64,000 nucleotides of DNA from Marisediminicola antarctica (GTDB lineage: Bacteria; Actinomycetota; Actinomycetes; Actinomycetales; Microbacteriaceae): contig NZ_CP017146.1 in NCBI RefSeq assembly GCF_009930795.1, positions 124,001-188,000 on the forward strand, in the 5' to 3' direction. A program made the translations under genes and the position numbers. The first letter of the stretch is position 1; each line of letters starts with the position of its first letter. Shown here one piece after another: positions 43,416 through 50,697 of the stretch. The notes below the pieces were generated by a model. It saw nothing but the letters and a program-made list of their open reading frames with translations, was not told where the DNA came from and made no database searches.

Positions 43416-44261
43416 TCAAGATTTTTTTGGAGATTGTTGCGCCACACGCCCGGTGAAGTCGTCCATCGAGCGATAGACGCCGAAAAGGCGGCCGGCGACA
43501 AAGTCGAAGGCGCGCTGCGGGAGCAGCCCGTTGAGCGCCCGCCCCAGGCTCACTGTCCAGGGCAACAGGAGGAACGGCCGGGCTGCGAGCATCGCGGCCC
43601 AGGCGCGATCGACGACATACTCTGGTGCCATGATCGGCGTCAGCAACGGCCCGCGGGCGCCGTCGAACATGCCGGTGCTGATGTAGCTGGGGGCGAGGGT
43701 CGTGACACCGACGTGCCCGTGACCGGCTCGCACCAGCTCGAGACGAAGCGAGTCGCTCCAGCCGATCACCGCCCACTTCGACGCCGCGTAAACGCTCATT
43801 TTCGGATTCGACACGGTTCCGGCAGCCGAGGCAACATTGAGAATTCGGCTCGGGCCCGCCCCCTTGATCATCCCCGGCAGGAATTCGGCCGCGATCTGCA
43901 TGGGGGCGATCGCGTTGACGCGCATCGTGAGCTCGGTATCACGCTCGGAATCGTGGTCCCAGAAATAGCCCGACCGTACGATCCCGGCGTTGTTGATGAG
44001 CACCTCGGGGTTGCCGACCTCCGCTCGCACACGTCCGGCAGCATCCGAGATAGATTTCAGCGCAGAGATGTCGACGAGGTAGGGAGCGATTCTCACCCCC
44101 GGTGTGGCGAGTTCCGCGGCGGTCGCGGCGAGGGCATCCGCGTCGATGTCCCAGAGGACAACCGCTTTCGCCCCCTCCAGCACCGCCCGCTGACCATAGA
44201 GGCGCCCCATACCCATGGCGGCCCCGGTGACGAGCACGATCATTCCCGCGACTGATTTCAT
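43416..44261 (-). CDS. Short-chain dehydrogenase/reductase
   Basis: 281 residues. NAD(P)-binding VTGAAMGMG near residue 11, NNAG near 89, and catalytic YAASK in SVYAASKWAVIGWS near 157. The C-terminal 80 residues include a hydrophobic stretch (RPFLLLPWTVSLGRALNGLLP), suggesting membrane association or a lipid/retinol-type substrate. Leaderless start (TAGTGT six bases before ATG). Upstream of and collinear with the micropeptide gene, but a separate promoter lies between them. Confidence 0.9.
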   Translation of the reverse strand: MKSVAGMIVLVTGAAMGMGRLYGQRAVLEGAKAVVLWDIDADALAATAAELATPGVRIAPYLVDISALKSISDAAGRVRAEVGNPEVLINNAGIVRSGYFWDHDSERDTELTMRVNAIAPMQIAAEFLPGMIKGAGPSRILNVASAAGTVSNPKMSVYAASKWAVIGWSDSLRLELVRAGHGHVGVTTLAPSYISTGMFDGARGPLLTPIMAPEYVVDRAWAAMLAARPFLLLPWTVSLGRALNGLLPQRAFDFVAGRLFGVYRSMDDFTGRVAQQSPKKS

Positions 44262-44267
44262 TTCTCG

Positions 44268-44273
44268 ACACTA
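44268..44273 (-). promoter_or_regulatory. -10 box of the SDR gene
   Basis: TAGTGT on the minus strand ends six bases before the ATG, with no RBS: leaderless start. Confidence 0.6.
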
Positions 44274-44378
44274 CGCCGGGATTACCGGCGTGTCGCGGAG
44301 GCTCGATGGCCCCAGCTTGAGGGACTGTCATACGAGAACCGGCGTGCCTACGCTGGTGCCAACTGAGTTGGAGGGGTC

Positions 44379-44684
44379 ATGTCGAACACCGGGGTCGTGG
44401 GCCAGGCGACCACGACGACGTTCGCCGCCGTCGCATCCGCGCCAGCCGGCTGGTACGACATCGGATCCGGCCGCCGGCGATGGTTCGACGGGCGCGGATG
44501 GACCGACCACTACGCCCCGATGCCCCCTGAGACAGCAGCGGCTTCGTCGCGGCGGACCCCAGCCGACCACGGATTCCATCTGATCATGACTGTTATGACC
44601 CTGTGCGCGTGGCTTCCGGTGTGGGGCATTGCGGCCGGGTGGAGTGCCGCGCGTCGGACACCACACCGTCTCATTCGCTCGTAG
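44379..44684 (+). CDS. DUF2510-domain membrane protein
   Basis: 101 residues. The DUF2510 motif PAGWYDIGSGRRRWFDGRGWTDHYAP lies near residues 22-47; a single hydrophobic helix (LIMTVMTLCAWLPVWGIAAGW) follows near 68-88, then a basic tail. RBS TTGGAGGGG. Such small actinobacterial proteins often sit in the membrane with the DUF2510 part in the cytoplasm; function unknown. Confidence 0.85.
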   Translation: MSNTGVVGQATTTTFAAVASAPAGWYDIGSGRRRWFDGRGWTDHYAPMPPETAAASSRRTPADHGFHLIMTVMTLCAWLPVWGIAAGWSAARRTPHRLIRS

Positions 44685-44696
44685 CGCGGGACGGGC

Positions 44697-45023
44697 TCAG
44701 TGCGCCCCGTGCGCCGTCGGGTTCACTCCGGGCTCGTCGGAGAAGTGGAGCCCGCCGGGGCTGTTGGCGGAAACGGTGAGCGCCTCGATCCACTCCCGGT
44801 TGATGGCGGGGATGCGGCTGCCGAAGTAGCGGAAGTAGAGGGGGATGCTCGAGTGCATCCAGATGCTGCTGCGTCCGTCGCCGACATCGAAGGCGTCGCG
44901 CCAGGAGAACACGAAGCATTCCTGCCGCCGGAGCTTCGCGGAAATGACGATCTGCAGGTGCATGAGCGCGCGGTCGTCGAATTCCACGTCCATGCTTGAA
45001 CTGCCGTACAGCAATTTACCCAT
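44697..45023 (-). CDS. DUF7882-type small protein (first copy)
   Basis: 108 residues. MGKLLYGSSSMDVEFDDRALMHLQIVISAKLRRQECFVFSW matches a Microbacteriaceae family often labelled as ATP-dependent ligase-like, now DUF7882; there are no ligase motifs in it. About half identical to the copy at 45397-45741, with conserved GRSSxWMxxxIPLYFRYF. Possibly single-stranded-nucleic-acid or stress related; unproven. Confidence 0.8.
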   Translation of the reverse strand: MGKLLYGSSSMDVEFDDRALMHLQIVISAKLRRQECFVFSWRDAFDVGDGRSSIWMHSSIPLYFRYFGSRIPAINREWIEALTVSANSPGGLHFSDEPGVNPTAHGAH

Positions 45024-45149
45024 GGTTTATTCGTCTTCTCCCTCGTCCCTTTCCACGGTAACGGTTCGAAGCTCGCGCCGCTGAGTTTTCATGATCGGAC
45101 GGGAATGCGTCGCCGAGCGTAGGTTGTCGTATCCGCGAAAATCAATCCC

Positions 45150-45407
45150 TTGAGGTTTTTGGGCGCCGACGGCTTCACTGTAGAAATGCTGAAAGCTGAA
45201 CTTGGTGAACCGAAATGGCACGAGGCCACGGACGGCCTCTGGGAAGCAACACTCGACAACATGCCCCTCGGCTCGATCGAGGAGACGCGCGCATACGGGT
45301 TCGTTGTTAAGAATTCGCGGGGTGACTGGCTGGCAAGCTTCTCGGTTCTCGAGAATGCGATGTGGTTCCTGCACGTCGCCGAGCGGGCCACGTGGTCTAA
45401 CCGGTGA
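45150..45407 (+). CDS. Small ORF between the DUF7882 copies, possible remnant
   Basis: Unrecognised 85-codon ORF with balanced amino-acid use (for example VEMLKAELGEPKWHEATDG and WLASFSVLENAMWFLHVAER), unlike the Arg/Ala/Pro-rich shadows elsewhere. It has no RBS and only a TTG (45150) or internal ATG (45186) start; the frame is open back to 45123. Its third codon positions are less GC-rich than in the neighbours. It may be the 3' remnant of an acquired gene. Confidence 0.4.
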   Translation: MRFLGADGFTVEMLKAELGEPKWHEATDGLWEATLDNMPLGSIEETRAYGFVVKNSRGDWLASFSVLENAMWFLHVAERATWSNR

Positions 45408-45741
45408 TGCGCTGAACCTTGGGGTTGGGTTCGACGGTCTCGCGCTCAGGCTCTGAGGTGAACTGCAGGCCCGACACGCTGTTGGCCGACTCCATCAAGG
45501 CGTCGATCCAGGCGCGGTTGATAGCGGATGCCCCAGCGTGGAAGTATCGGAAGTAGAGGGGGATGCCCGGGTCCATCCACACGCTGCTCCGCCCGCTCCC
45601 GACGGTAAGCGAATTGGTCCAGCTGAACAGGAACCGCTCATTGCGCCGCAGCTTCGAGGTGATCACGATCTGCAGATGGGCGAGTGCCCGATCGTCGATG
45701 TCGATCTCCATGCCGTGGCTGCCGTACAGCAATACGCCCAT
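45397..45741 (-). CDS. DUF7882-type small protein (second copy)
   Basis: 114 residues, start MGVLLYGSHGMEIDIDDRALAHLQIVITSKLRRNERFLFSW. Conserved with the first copy through GSGRSSVWMDPGIPLYFRYF and the SANSVSGLQF segment; the C-terminal tail differs (EPERETVEPNPKVQRITG). RBS GGGAGC. The two copies lie on the same strand 373 bases apart, which suggests a tandem duplication later interrupted by the intervening ORF. Confidence 0.8.
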   Translation of the reverse strand: MGVLLYGSHGMEIDIDDRALAHLQIVITSKLRRNERFLFSWTNSLTVGSGRSSVWMDPGIPLYFRYFHAGASAINRAWIDALMESANSVSGLQFTSEPERETVEPNPKVQRITG

Positions 45742-45841
45742 ATTGTGCTCCCGGTGAGACTGCTCGCGTCTAGGTGCCTCTTAAGCTACCCGGTGGGGCG
45801 CTCTGGCGTGGAAGATTCTTGCGGGGCTCGAGGTGCTGCTG

Positions 45842-45955
45842 TCAGCCGAACCAGCCGACCGAGCAGACGCGGCACCAGTGATAGGGCCGCTCCTCGGTGG
45901 CAATCTCAAGGCGGTCGCGGCAGGTCGGGCAATGGTCCCGCAGAGTCTTATTCAC
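45842..45955 (-). CDS. 37-residue zinc-ribbon protein
   Basis: Small gene starting GTG at 45955, seven bases after AGGG. Two CxxC pairs, HCPTCRDRLE (Cys 9 and 12) and WCRVCSVGWFG (Cys 28 and 31), are spaced for one zinc ribbon, and the protein ends four aromatic/glycine residues later. A GTG two codons upstream is an alternative. Monocistronic, between the second DUF7882 gene and tRNA-Met. Function unknown; rubredoxin-like electron transfer is unlikely from its size, nucleic-acid or protein contact more so. Confidence 0.65.
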   Translation of the reverse strand: MNKTLRDHCPTCRDRLEIATEERPYHWCRVCSVGWFG

Positions 45956-46046
45956 GTGCACACCCTAATGCGCCGTTCGCCGGGCGCCTCCGAAGGCCGA
46001 TTAAATCTCATCGGCGCGCCACGGGGCGGATGCCGGTGCTGCTGTG

Positions 46047-46120
46047 TAGCGAGGGCGGGACTCGAACCCGCGACACCACGATTATGAGCCGTGTGCTCTA
46101 ACCACCTGAGCTACCCCGCC
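46047..46120 (-). tRNA. tRNA-Met (CAT anticodon)
   Basis: 74-nt cloverleaf: acceptor GGCGGGG pairs with CCTCGCT (two G-U pairs), discriminator A, anticodon loop CTCATAA, T-arm GCGGGTTCGAGTCCCGC. The paired G1-U72 end favours the elongator rather than initiator type. No encoded CCA. Confidence 0.95.
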
Positions 46121-46156
46121 GGGTACGTCACTTCCGAGAATGAATCGGGAGCACGG

Positions 46157-46228
<72 letters not shown>

Positions 46229-46457
46229 GTGACCACCTGGCGACCGCGGACGGCGCGCCGGTTTGGCACCGTACGAGACTAGCACCTGGCGCGCACCCCG
46301 CGAATCACCGGGCGCCCGGCACCCGGTGGGATTCAGCCGGCCGTCAGGTCACTTGACGGAGCCTGCCGTCAGCCCGGCGGCATGCACGGAACCTGCTGGA
46401 TGAAGTCGCCCTTTTCACCGTCACTGGTGTTGCCTTCTCCAGCAACGCGCGCGATAC

Positions 46458-46471
46458 TGCAAGCGCTTACA
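46458..46471 (+). promoter_or_regulatory. Distal LacI/MalR-type operator of the alpha-glucosidase gene
   Basis: TGCAAGCGCTTACA is a near-perfect palindrome of the LacI/MalR type with the central CG. A matching site lies 120 bases downstream, allowing repression by looping. The surrounding gap 46229-46620 holds no confident gene. Confidence 0.7.
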
Positions 46472-46577
46472 TCTACCAAGTAGACCTCGGTCTCCACCAA
46501 CATTCCTGTTGGATTTGGCACAACACCCCCGGTGATTTCGGGGGAAGCAATGCGTATTGCTCCCGGTGAGACCACAA

Positions 46578-46614
46578 TGCAAACGCTTCCATTTCGCGCA
46601 TCATGCAATAGAGT
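46578..46614 (+). promoter_or_regulatory. Proximal operator and -10 of the alpha-glucosidase gene
   Basis: TGCAAACGCTTCCA (46578-46591) covers the expected -35 of a promoter whose -10 is TAGAGT (46609-46614). The -10 ends six bases before the ATG, so the mRNA is probably leaderless. Confidence 0.7.
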
Positions 46615-46620
46615 TCCCTG

Positions 46621-48363
46621 ATGACTTTCGACAACTCCGTGGATATCGTCGCGCCCGCGCGCGGCGAAGACCCGACCTCCGCACTTGTGGCCACCGGCCG
46701 CGAATGGTGGCGCAACGCCGTCATCTACCAGATCTACCCCCGCTCGTTTGCCGACGCCTCCGGCGACGGCATCGGCGACCTGCGCGGAATCACCGCCCGG
46801 CTCCCCTCCCTCGTCGAGCTCGGGGTCGACGCCATCTGGCTCTCGCCGTTTTTCGTGTCTCCCCAGCGCGACGCCGGCTACGACGTCGCCGACTACTGCG
46901 ACGTCGACCCGCTGTTCGGCACCCTCGACGATTTCGATGCGCTTGAGGACGCCGCGCACGCTCTCGGTCTCAAGATCATCGTCGACCTCGTCCCGAACCA
47001 CACCTCGAGCGACCACGCGTGGTTCCGCGCGGCCCTGGACGCCGCGGAGGGGAGCGTCGAGCGCGCTCGCTACATGTTCCGCGACGGCACGGGCGAGGGT
47101 GGCGAACTGCCCCCGAACAACTGGGAGTCCGTCTTCGGGGGCCCGGCATGGACCCGCACCACCAATACGGACGGCACGCCCGGCCAGTGGTACCTGCACC
47201 TGTTCGACTCCACCCAGCCCGACCTCGACTGGGAGAACCCTTGGGTGCGCGACCAGTTCCGCGACATCCTGAGGTTCTGGCTCGACCGAGGTGTTGACGG
47301 CTTCCGCGTCGACGTCGCCCACGGCATGATCAAGGAGGCCGGCCTCCCCGACTACACGGCTCCGGCCGACTCGGGGAGCATGGGAGGCGGCGCTGTCGGG
47401 CTCGAGCCCGAGATCGGTACCCACCTCGACGCTCCGACCCCGCCCTACTGGGCGCAGGACGGCGTGCACGAGATCTATCGCGACTGGCGCCAGGTGCTCG
47501 ACGAGTACGACGGCAACCGGGTCATGGTCGCCGAGGCGTGGGTCGAGCCGCTGTCCAAGCTCGCCCGCTGGGTCCGCCCGGACGAGATGCACCAGGCCTT
47601 CAACTTCTCCTACCTCGAGACGTCGTGGGCAGGACCCGCCATCCGCCGGGTCGTCGACGGCTCGCTCGACGCCTTCACCAGCGTCGGGGCACCGAGCACC
47701 TGGGTGCTCTCCAACCACGACGTTGTCCGGCACGCGACGCGCCTCGCGCTCACGGCCGACAACCCGCAGGGCCACGGCATCGGACCCAAATCCCCCGGCC
47801 AGCCGATCCCTGAGCTCGGCCTGCGCCGTGCCCGCGCGGCATCCGCTCTCATGCTCGCGTTGCCCGGAAGCGCCTACCTCTATCAGGGCGAGGAGCTCGG
47901 CCTGCCCGAAGTCATCGACCTGCCGGACCGTTCACGTGAGGACCCCACCTGGTTCCGCACGAATGGCGAGCGGTACGGACGTGACGGATGCCGTGTGCCG
48001 ATTCCCTGGGAGGCGGATGCTGCCTCGTACGGCTTCAGCACGTCGGGGAAGAGCTGGCTACCCCAGCCGGCCGACTGGGCTCCGGTATCGAGGGACGCGC
48101 AGCTCGGCGTGACCGGATCGACGCTCGAACTTTATCGTCTCGCGCTCGCGCTGCGTCACGAGCACGACCTCGGATTCGGCGCCATCGAGTGGCTGCCCGG
48201 CTACGGCGAGAACGTCGTCGCCTTCCGCAACGGCAGTGTCACCGTGATCGCCAATACGAGCGACGTCCCGGTGGAGCTCCCCGTCGGCCGGGTTCTGCTC
48301 AGCTCAGCGGATCTTCACGGCTCAGCGCTCGCTCCCGACCAGACGGTCTGGATGCGCAGCTAG
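46621..48363 (+). CDS. GH13 alpha-glucosidase (oligo-1,6-glucosidase type)
   Basis: 580 residues, cytoplasmic (no signal peptide). Family 13 regions: VDLVPNHTS near 125, GFRVDVAHG with nucleophile D231, VMVAEAW with acid/base E305, and LSNHDV with stabiliser D367. The QIYPRSF start matches alpha-glucosidases that cut maltose, isomaltose, sucrose or trehalose-related sugars. It would hydrolyse the alpha-glucosides imported by the CUT1 transporter at 19.6-23.1 kb, though its operators differ from those of that operon. Confidence 0.95.
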   Translation: MTFDNSVDIVAPARGEDPTSALVATGREWWRNAVIYQIYPRSFADASGDGIGDLRGITARLPSLVELGVDAIWLSPFFVSPQRDAGYDVADYCDVDPLFGTLDDFDALEDAAHALGLKIIVDLVPNHTSSDHAWFRAALDAAEGSVERARYMFRDGTGEGGELPPNNWESVFGGPAWTRTTNTDGTPGQWYLHLFDSTQPDLDWENPWVRDQFRDILRFWLDRGVDGFRVDVAHGMIKEAGLPDYTAPADSGSMGGGAVGLEPEIGTHLDAPTPPYWAQDGVHEIYRDWRQVLDEYDGNRVMVAEAWVEPLSKLARWVRPDEMHQAFNFSYLETSWAGPAIRRVVDGSLDAFTSVGAPSTWVLSNHDVVRHATRLALTADNPQGHGIGPKSPGQPIPELGLRRARAASALMLALPGSAYLYQGEELGLPEVIDLPDRSREDPTWFRTNGERYGRDGCRVPIPWEADAASYGFSTSGKSWLPQPADWAPVSRDAQLGVTGSTLELYRLALALRHEHDLGFGAIEWLPGYGENVVAFRNGSVTVIANTSDVPVELPVGRVLLSSADLHGSALAPDQTVWMRS

Positions 48364-48385
48364 ACCAAACGGGGCCGAACCCACG

Positions 48386-48426
48386 GTCCCGTCGTCCTGC
48401 GCGTTGCGCGGGGCGGCGGGACTTTT
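48386..48426 (+). terminator. Terminator of the alpha-glucosidase gene
   Basis: GTCCCG (48386-48391) pairs with CGGGAC (48417-48422), extended inward by TCG/CGG pairs, and TTTT follows. It lies between convergent genes. Confidence 0.55.
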
Positions 48427-48441
48427 CCGTGTGCGGAGCGC

Positions 48442-49416
48442 TTAGCCCGCGTTGGCCTGCAGCCAGGCGAAGGGGTCGACCGGCGTTCCACCGAGGTGGA
48501 CTTCGAGGTGGAGGTGGGCTCCGGTGGAGGCCCCCGTGTTGCCGACTGCGCCGATCATGTCGCCGACCCCGATTGTCTGGCCGACGGCCACCTGGATCGA
48601 GCCGTACTGCATGTGAGCGTAGGAGGTCTGCACCTTCTGCCCACCGACGACGTGGTCGACGACCACGTAATTTCCGAAACCGCTGTTAGCCACCTGAACG
48701 GTGCTCACGACCCCACCGGCGATCGCCTGGATCGGCACACCCGAACCGGGCGTGAAGTCGAGACCCTGGTGATAGGTCGAGCAGAACCCGCACCCGGCCA
48801 CCTGGCGCGGCCCGAAGCCGCTCGTGATGGGTGAGCCTCCGGGGAACGGCCACTGGACGGCGCTGGTCGGGTTGTTGGTGAAGTTGTAGCTGCGGCTGCC
48901 GGCGCGCGCCTGAACCTGCCGGACGAGCGAGACGACGGTGTATCCGTCGCGGGTGATCTCGGGCGCCGCGGCGGCCTCGACCTTGAGCTCCTGCGGCTTG
49001 GCGGTCGACTCGGTGACCGCTGTCGCACTCACTGACGACTCGGGACGCGAGAAGGCGTTGGCCGGAACGGTCGTGGAGATGAGGATGAGCCCGACACCGG
49101 CCATCGCACCGACCGTGGCGAGGTTGGAGAGGATGCGGCGCTTAAGGTGATAGGTCTTCGCGGCGAGGGAAGCCGAGTCGCGCGTCGGGGTTGTCGCGAT
49201 CCTCGACGTGGGCGGCTTGCGCCTCGCGGACCGGCGGGCCCGTGCCCCGGATGATTCGGAGCGCTTCCGGCCTGCCTGCGGCGTGGCGGTGGCGGCGAAG
49301 AGCTTCGGACGAGCGGTCTTCGCGTCACGCTCGCGCAATTCGCGTCGAGTGAGGGCCGGGGTGTTGGGCGTCTCAGCCGGGGTCTGCTTACCGAGAAGGG
49401 AGTCGATGCTGCTCAC
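48442..49416 (-). CDS. M23-family peptidoglycan endopeptidase
   Basis: 324 residues. A Ser/Arg/Lys-rich cytoplasmic region (1-100) leads to one membrane helix (LATVGAMAGVGLILISTTVPANAFSRP, near 104-130), then a linker and the C-terminal LytM/M23 domain: ITSGFGPRQV...CSTYHQGLDFTPG with the first zinc His/Asp and HLHLEVHLGGTPVDPF with the second H-x-H. Cell-wall hydrolase or regulator at the outer face. GTG start with only a weak GAGG. A terminator lies upstream. Confidence 0.9.
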   Translation of the reverse strand: MSSIDSLLGKQTPAETPNTPALTRRELRERDAKTARPKLFAATATPQAGRKRSESSGARARRSARRKPPTSRIATTPTRDSASLAAKTYHLKRRILSNLATVGAMAGVGLILISTTVPANAFSRPESSVSATAVTESTAKPQELKVEAAAAPEITRDGYTVVSLVRQVQARAGSRSYNFTNNPTSAVQWPFPGGSPITSGFGPRQVAGCGFCSTYHQGLDFTPGSGVPIQAIAGGVVSTVQVANSGFGNYVVVDHVVGGQKVQTSYAHMQYGSIQVAVGQTIGVGDMIGAVGNTGASTGAHLHLEVHLGGTPVDPFAWLQANAG

Positions 49417-49501
49417 TAACTATCGAACCTCGAATGCCACGGGCGGTGTCGTCGAAAACGTCTCAATGAAGCATCCGCGAATCGACAAACCCAAACTCCT
49501 C

Positions 49502-49535
49502 AAAAAAGGACCAGCTCAGCGAGGCGGGCTGGTCC
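49502..49535 (-). terminator. Terminator upstream of the M23 gene
   Basis: GGACCAGC pairs with GCTGGTCC around a 12-base loop and is followed by six U residues on the minus strand. It most simply ends the inositol-phosphatase transcript, but it may also act as an attenuator for the M23 gene 86 bases on. Confidence 0.75.
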
Positions 49536-49608
49536 GGACAACTATGTGATTCCTCCGGGGAAAGATCACCGAAAGATAACGAACGGGTAAACACTAGCGG
49601 AAAAGAGC

Positions 49609-50427
49609 CTAAACGCCCAAATTGGGTCGTTTGGGATGAAGCGCCGCGAGCAGTTCTTCGAGCGTTGCGGCCAATCGGGGCGGGGCGGCGAGAAGAAATT
49701 CCCGTCCCGCGGCCGCGCCACGCAGACCGCTCACTGTCGCACCCGCCTCAGCGGCGATCAGGGCGCCGGCGGCGTGATCCCAGGGGGCCAGGCCCCGCTC
49801 GTAGTAGGCGTTGAGGCGGCCGGTGGCCACCGCGCAGAGGTCGAGCGACGCTGTCCCGGCCCGGCGAATGTCACGCACCTTCGAGATGAGCTGCACCAGC
49901 ACCTCGGCCTGCTCGCGGCGGGTTTCGGCGGCATAGGCGAAGCCCGTTCCGACCAGGGCGAGGGGGAGCTCTGCCTCGACGACGCGCAGCCGACGGGTGC
50001 CCAGATGCGCGCCGCCGCCCGCACTGGCCGTGTAGACCTCGTCGACCGCAGGGTTCACCACGGCCCCGGCGAGCGCGCGCCACGTGGCCGGATCCGGGTC
50101 GCCCTCGACGACGGCGATGCTGACGGCGTAGTGGGGCACGCCGTACAAGTAGTTCACCGTGCCGTCGATCGGATCGACAATCCACGTCAGGCCGCTCGTT
50201 CCGGCATCCGCGCCGCTCTCCTCGCCGACGAAGCCGTCCTGCGGCCGCGCCTCGGCGAGGAGGCCCCGGATGAGCGCCTCGGTCTCGCGGTCGGCGTGCG
50301 TGACGACATCCTCCGGCGACGACTTGCTCGCGGCGACCTCGACGCCCTCGAATCGTCGTTGGGCAGCGAGCGCACCGGCACGAATGGCGGTGTCGCGGGC
50401 GAGGGTCAGGAGCTCTTCGACGGCCAC
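49609..50427 (-). CDS. Inositol monophosphatase family phosphatase
   Basis: 272 residues from the GTG at 50427, six bases after AGGAGG. Metal-site motifs GEESGAD (near 68), WIVDPIDGTVNYLYGVPHYAVS (near 82-103) and ERGLAPWDHAAGALIAAEAGA (near 215) are all present, so it is an active Mg-dependent phosphatase. In actinobacteria such enzymes act on inositol phosphate, histidinol phosphate or PAP; the substrate cannot be decided. Upstream in-frame sequence is tRNA-Tyr antisense. Confidence 0.92.
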   Translation of the reverse strand: MAVEELLTLARDTAIRAGALAAQRRFEGVEVAASKSSPEDVVTHADRETEALIRGLLAEARPQDGFVGEESGADAGTSGLTWIVDPIDGTVNYLYGVPHYAVSIAVVEGDPDPATWRALAGAVVNPAVDEVYTASAGGGAHLGTRRLRVVEAELPLALVGTGFAYAAETRREQAEVLVQLISKVRDIRRAGTASLDLCAVATGRLNAYYERGLAPWDHAAGALIAAEAGATVSGLRGAAAGREFLLAAPPRLAATLEELLAALHPKRPNLGV

Positions 50428-50452
50428 AATTCTCCTCCTAGGAAACCTTGCG

Positions 50453-50482
50453 AAAAAAGGCCCGGCGTGGCGCCGGGCCTTT
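50453..50482 (-). terminator. Terminator of tRNA-Tyr
   Basis: AAAGGCCCGGCG pairs with CGCCGGGCCTTT around TGG; on the minus strand a run of six U follows. Lies between tRNA-Tyr and the phosphatase gene. Confidence 0.85.
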
Positions 50483-50501
50483 CTCTCGTCAATCTGATCT
50501 G

Positions 50502-50583
50502 TGGCAAGTGCAGGATTCGAACCTGCGAAGTCTAAGACGGCTGATTTACAGTCAGATCCCTTTGGCCACTTGGGTAACTTGCC
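50502..50583 (-). tRNA. tRNA-Tyr (GTA anticodon)
   Basis: 82-nt class II tRNA: acceptor GGCAAGT/ACTTGCC, discriminator A, anticodon loop CTGTAAA, long variable arm, T-arm GCAGGTTCGAATCCTGC. No encoded CCA. Confidence 0.97.
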
Positions 50584-50697
50584 AGGTGCGCACCCGACCA
50601 AATGTAATCACCAACCGAAGGCGCGGGTCAAGGATACAACGCCGGCGCGCCTCTTCAGAACGCCGCTAGTATCGGCTCACCGACGGAGGAGATGGCG

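Noticed and set aside
45027-45374. Minus-strand 115-codon ORF between the DUF7882 genes
   Set aside because: Overlaps the more natural plus-strand frame, lacks an RBS, and only its last 21 codons look plausible.
49508-49546. Short leader peptide starting TTG over the terminator upstream of the M23 gene
   Set aside because: Thirteen codons with a ten-base gap to GGAGG and no run of regulatory codons; insufficient.
49417-49608. c-di-AMP (ydaO-type) riboswitch before the M23 peptidase gene
   Set aside because: Such switches often precede actinobacterial wall hydrolases, but the conserved core was not visible; only a terminator hairpin is supported.
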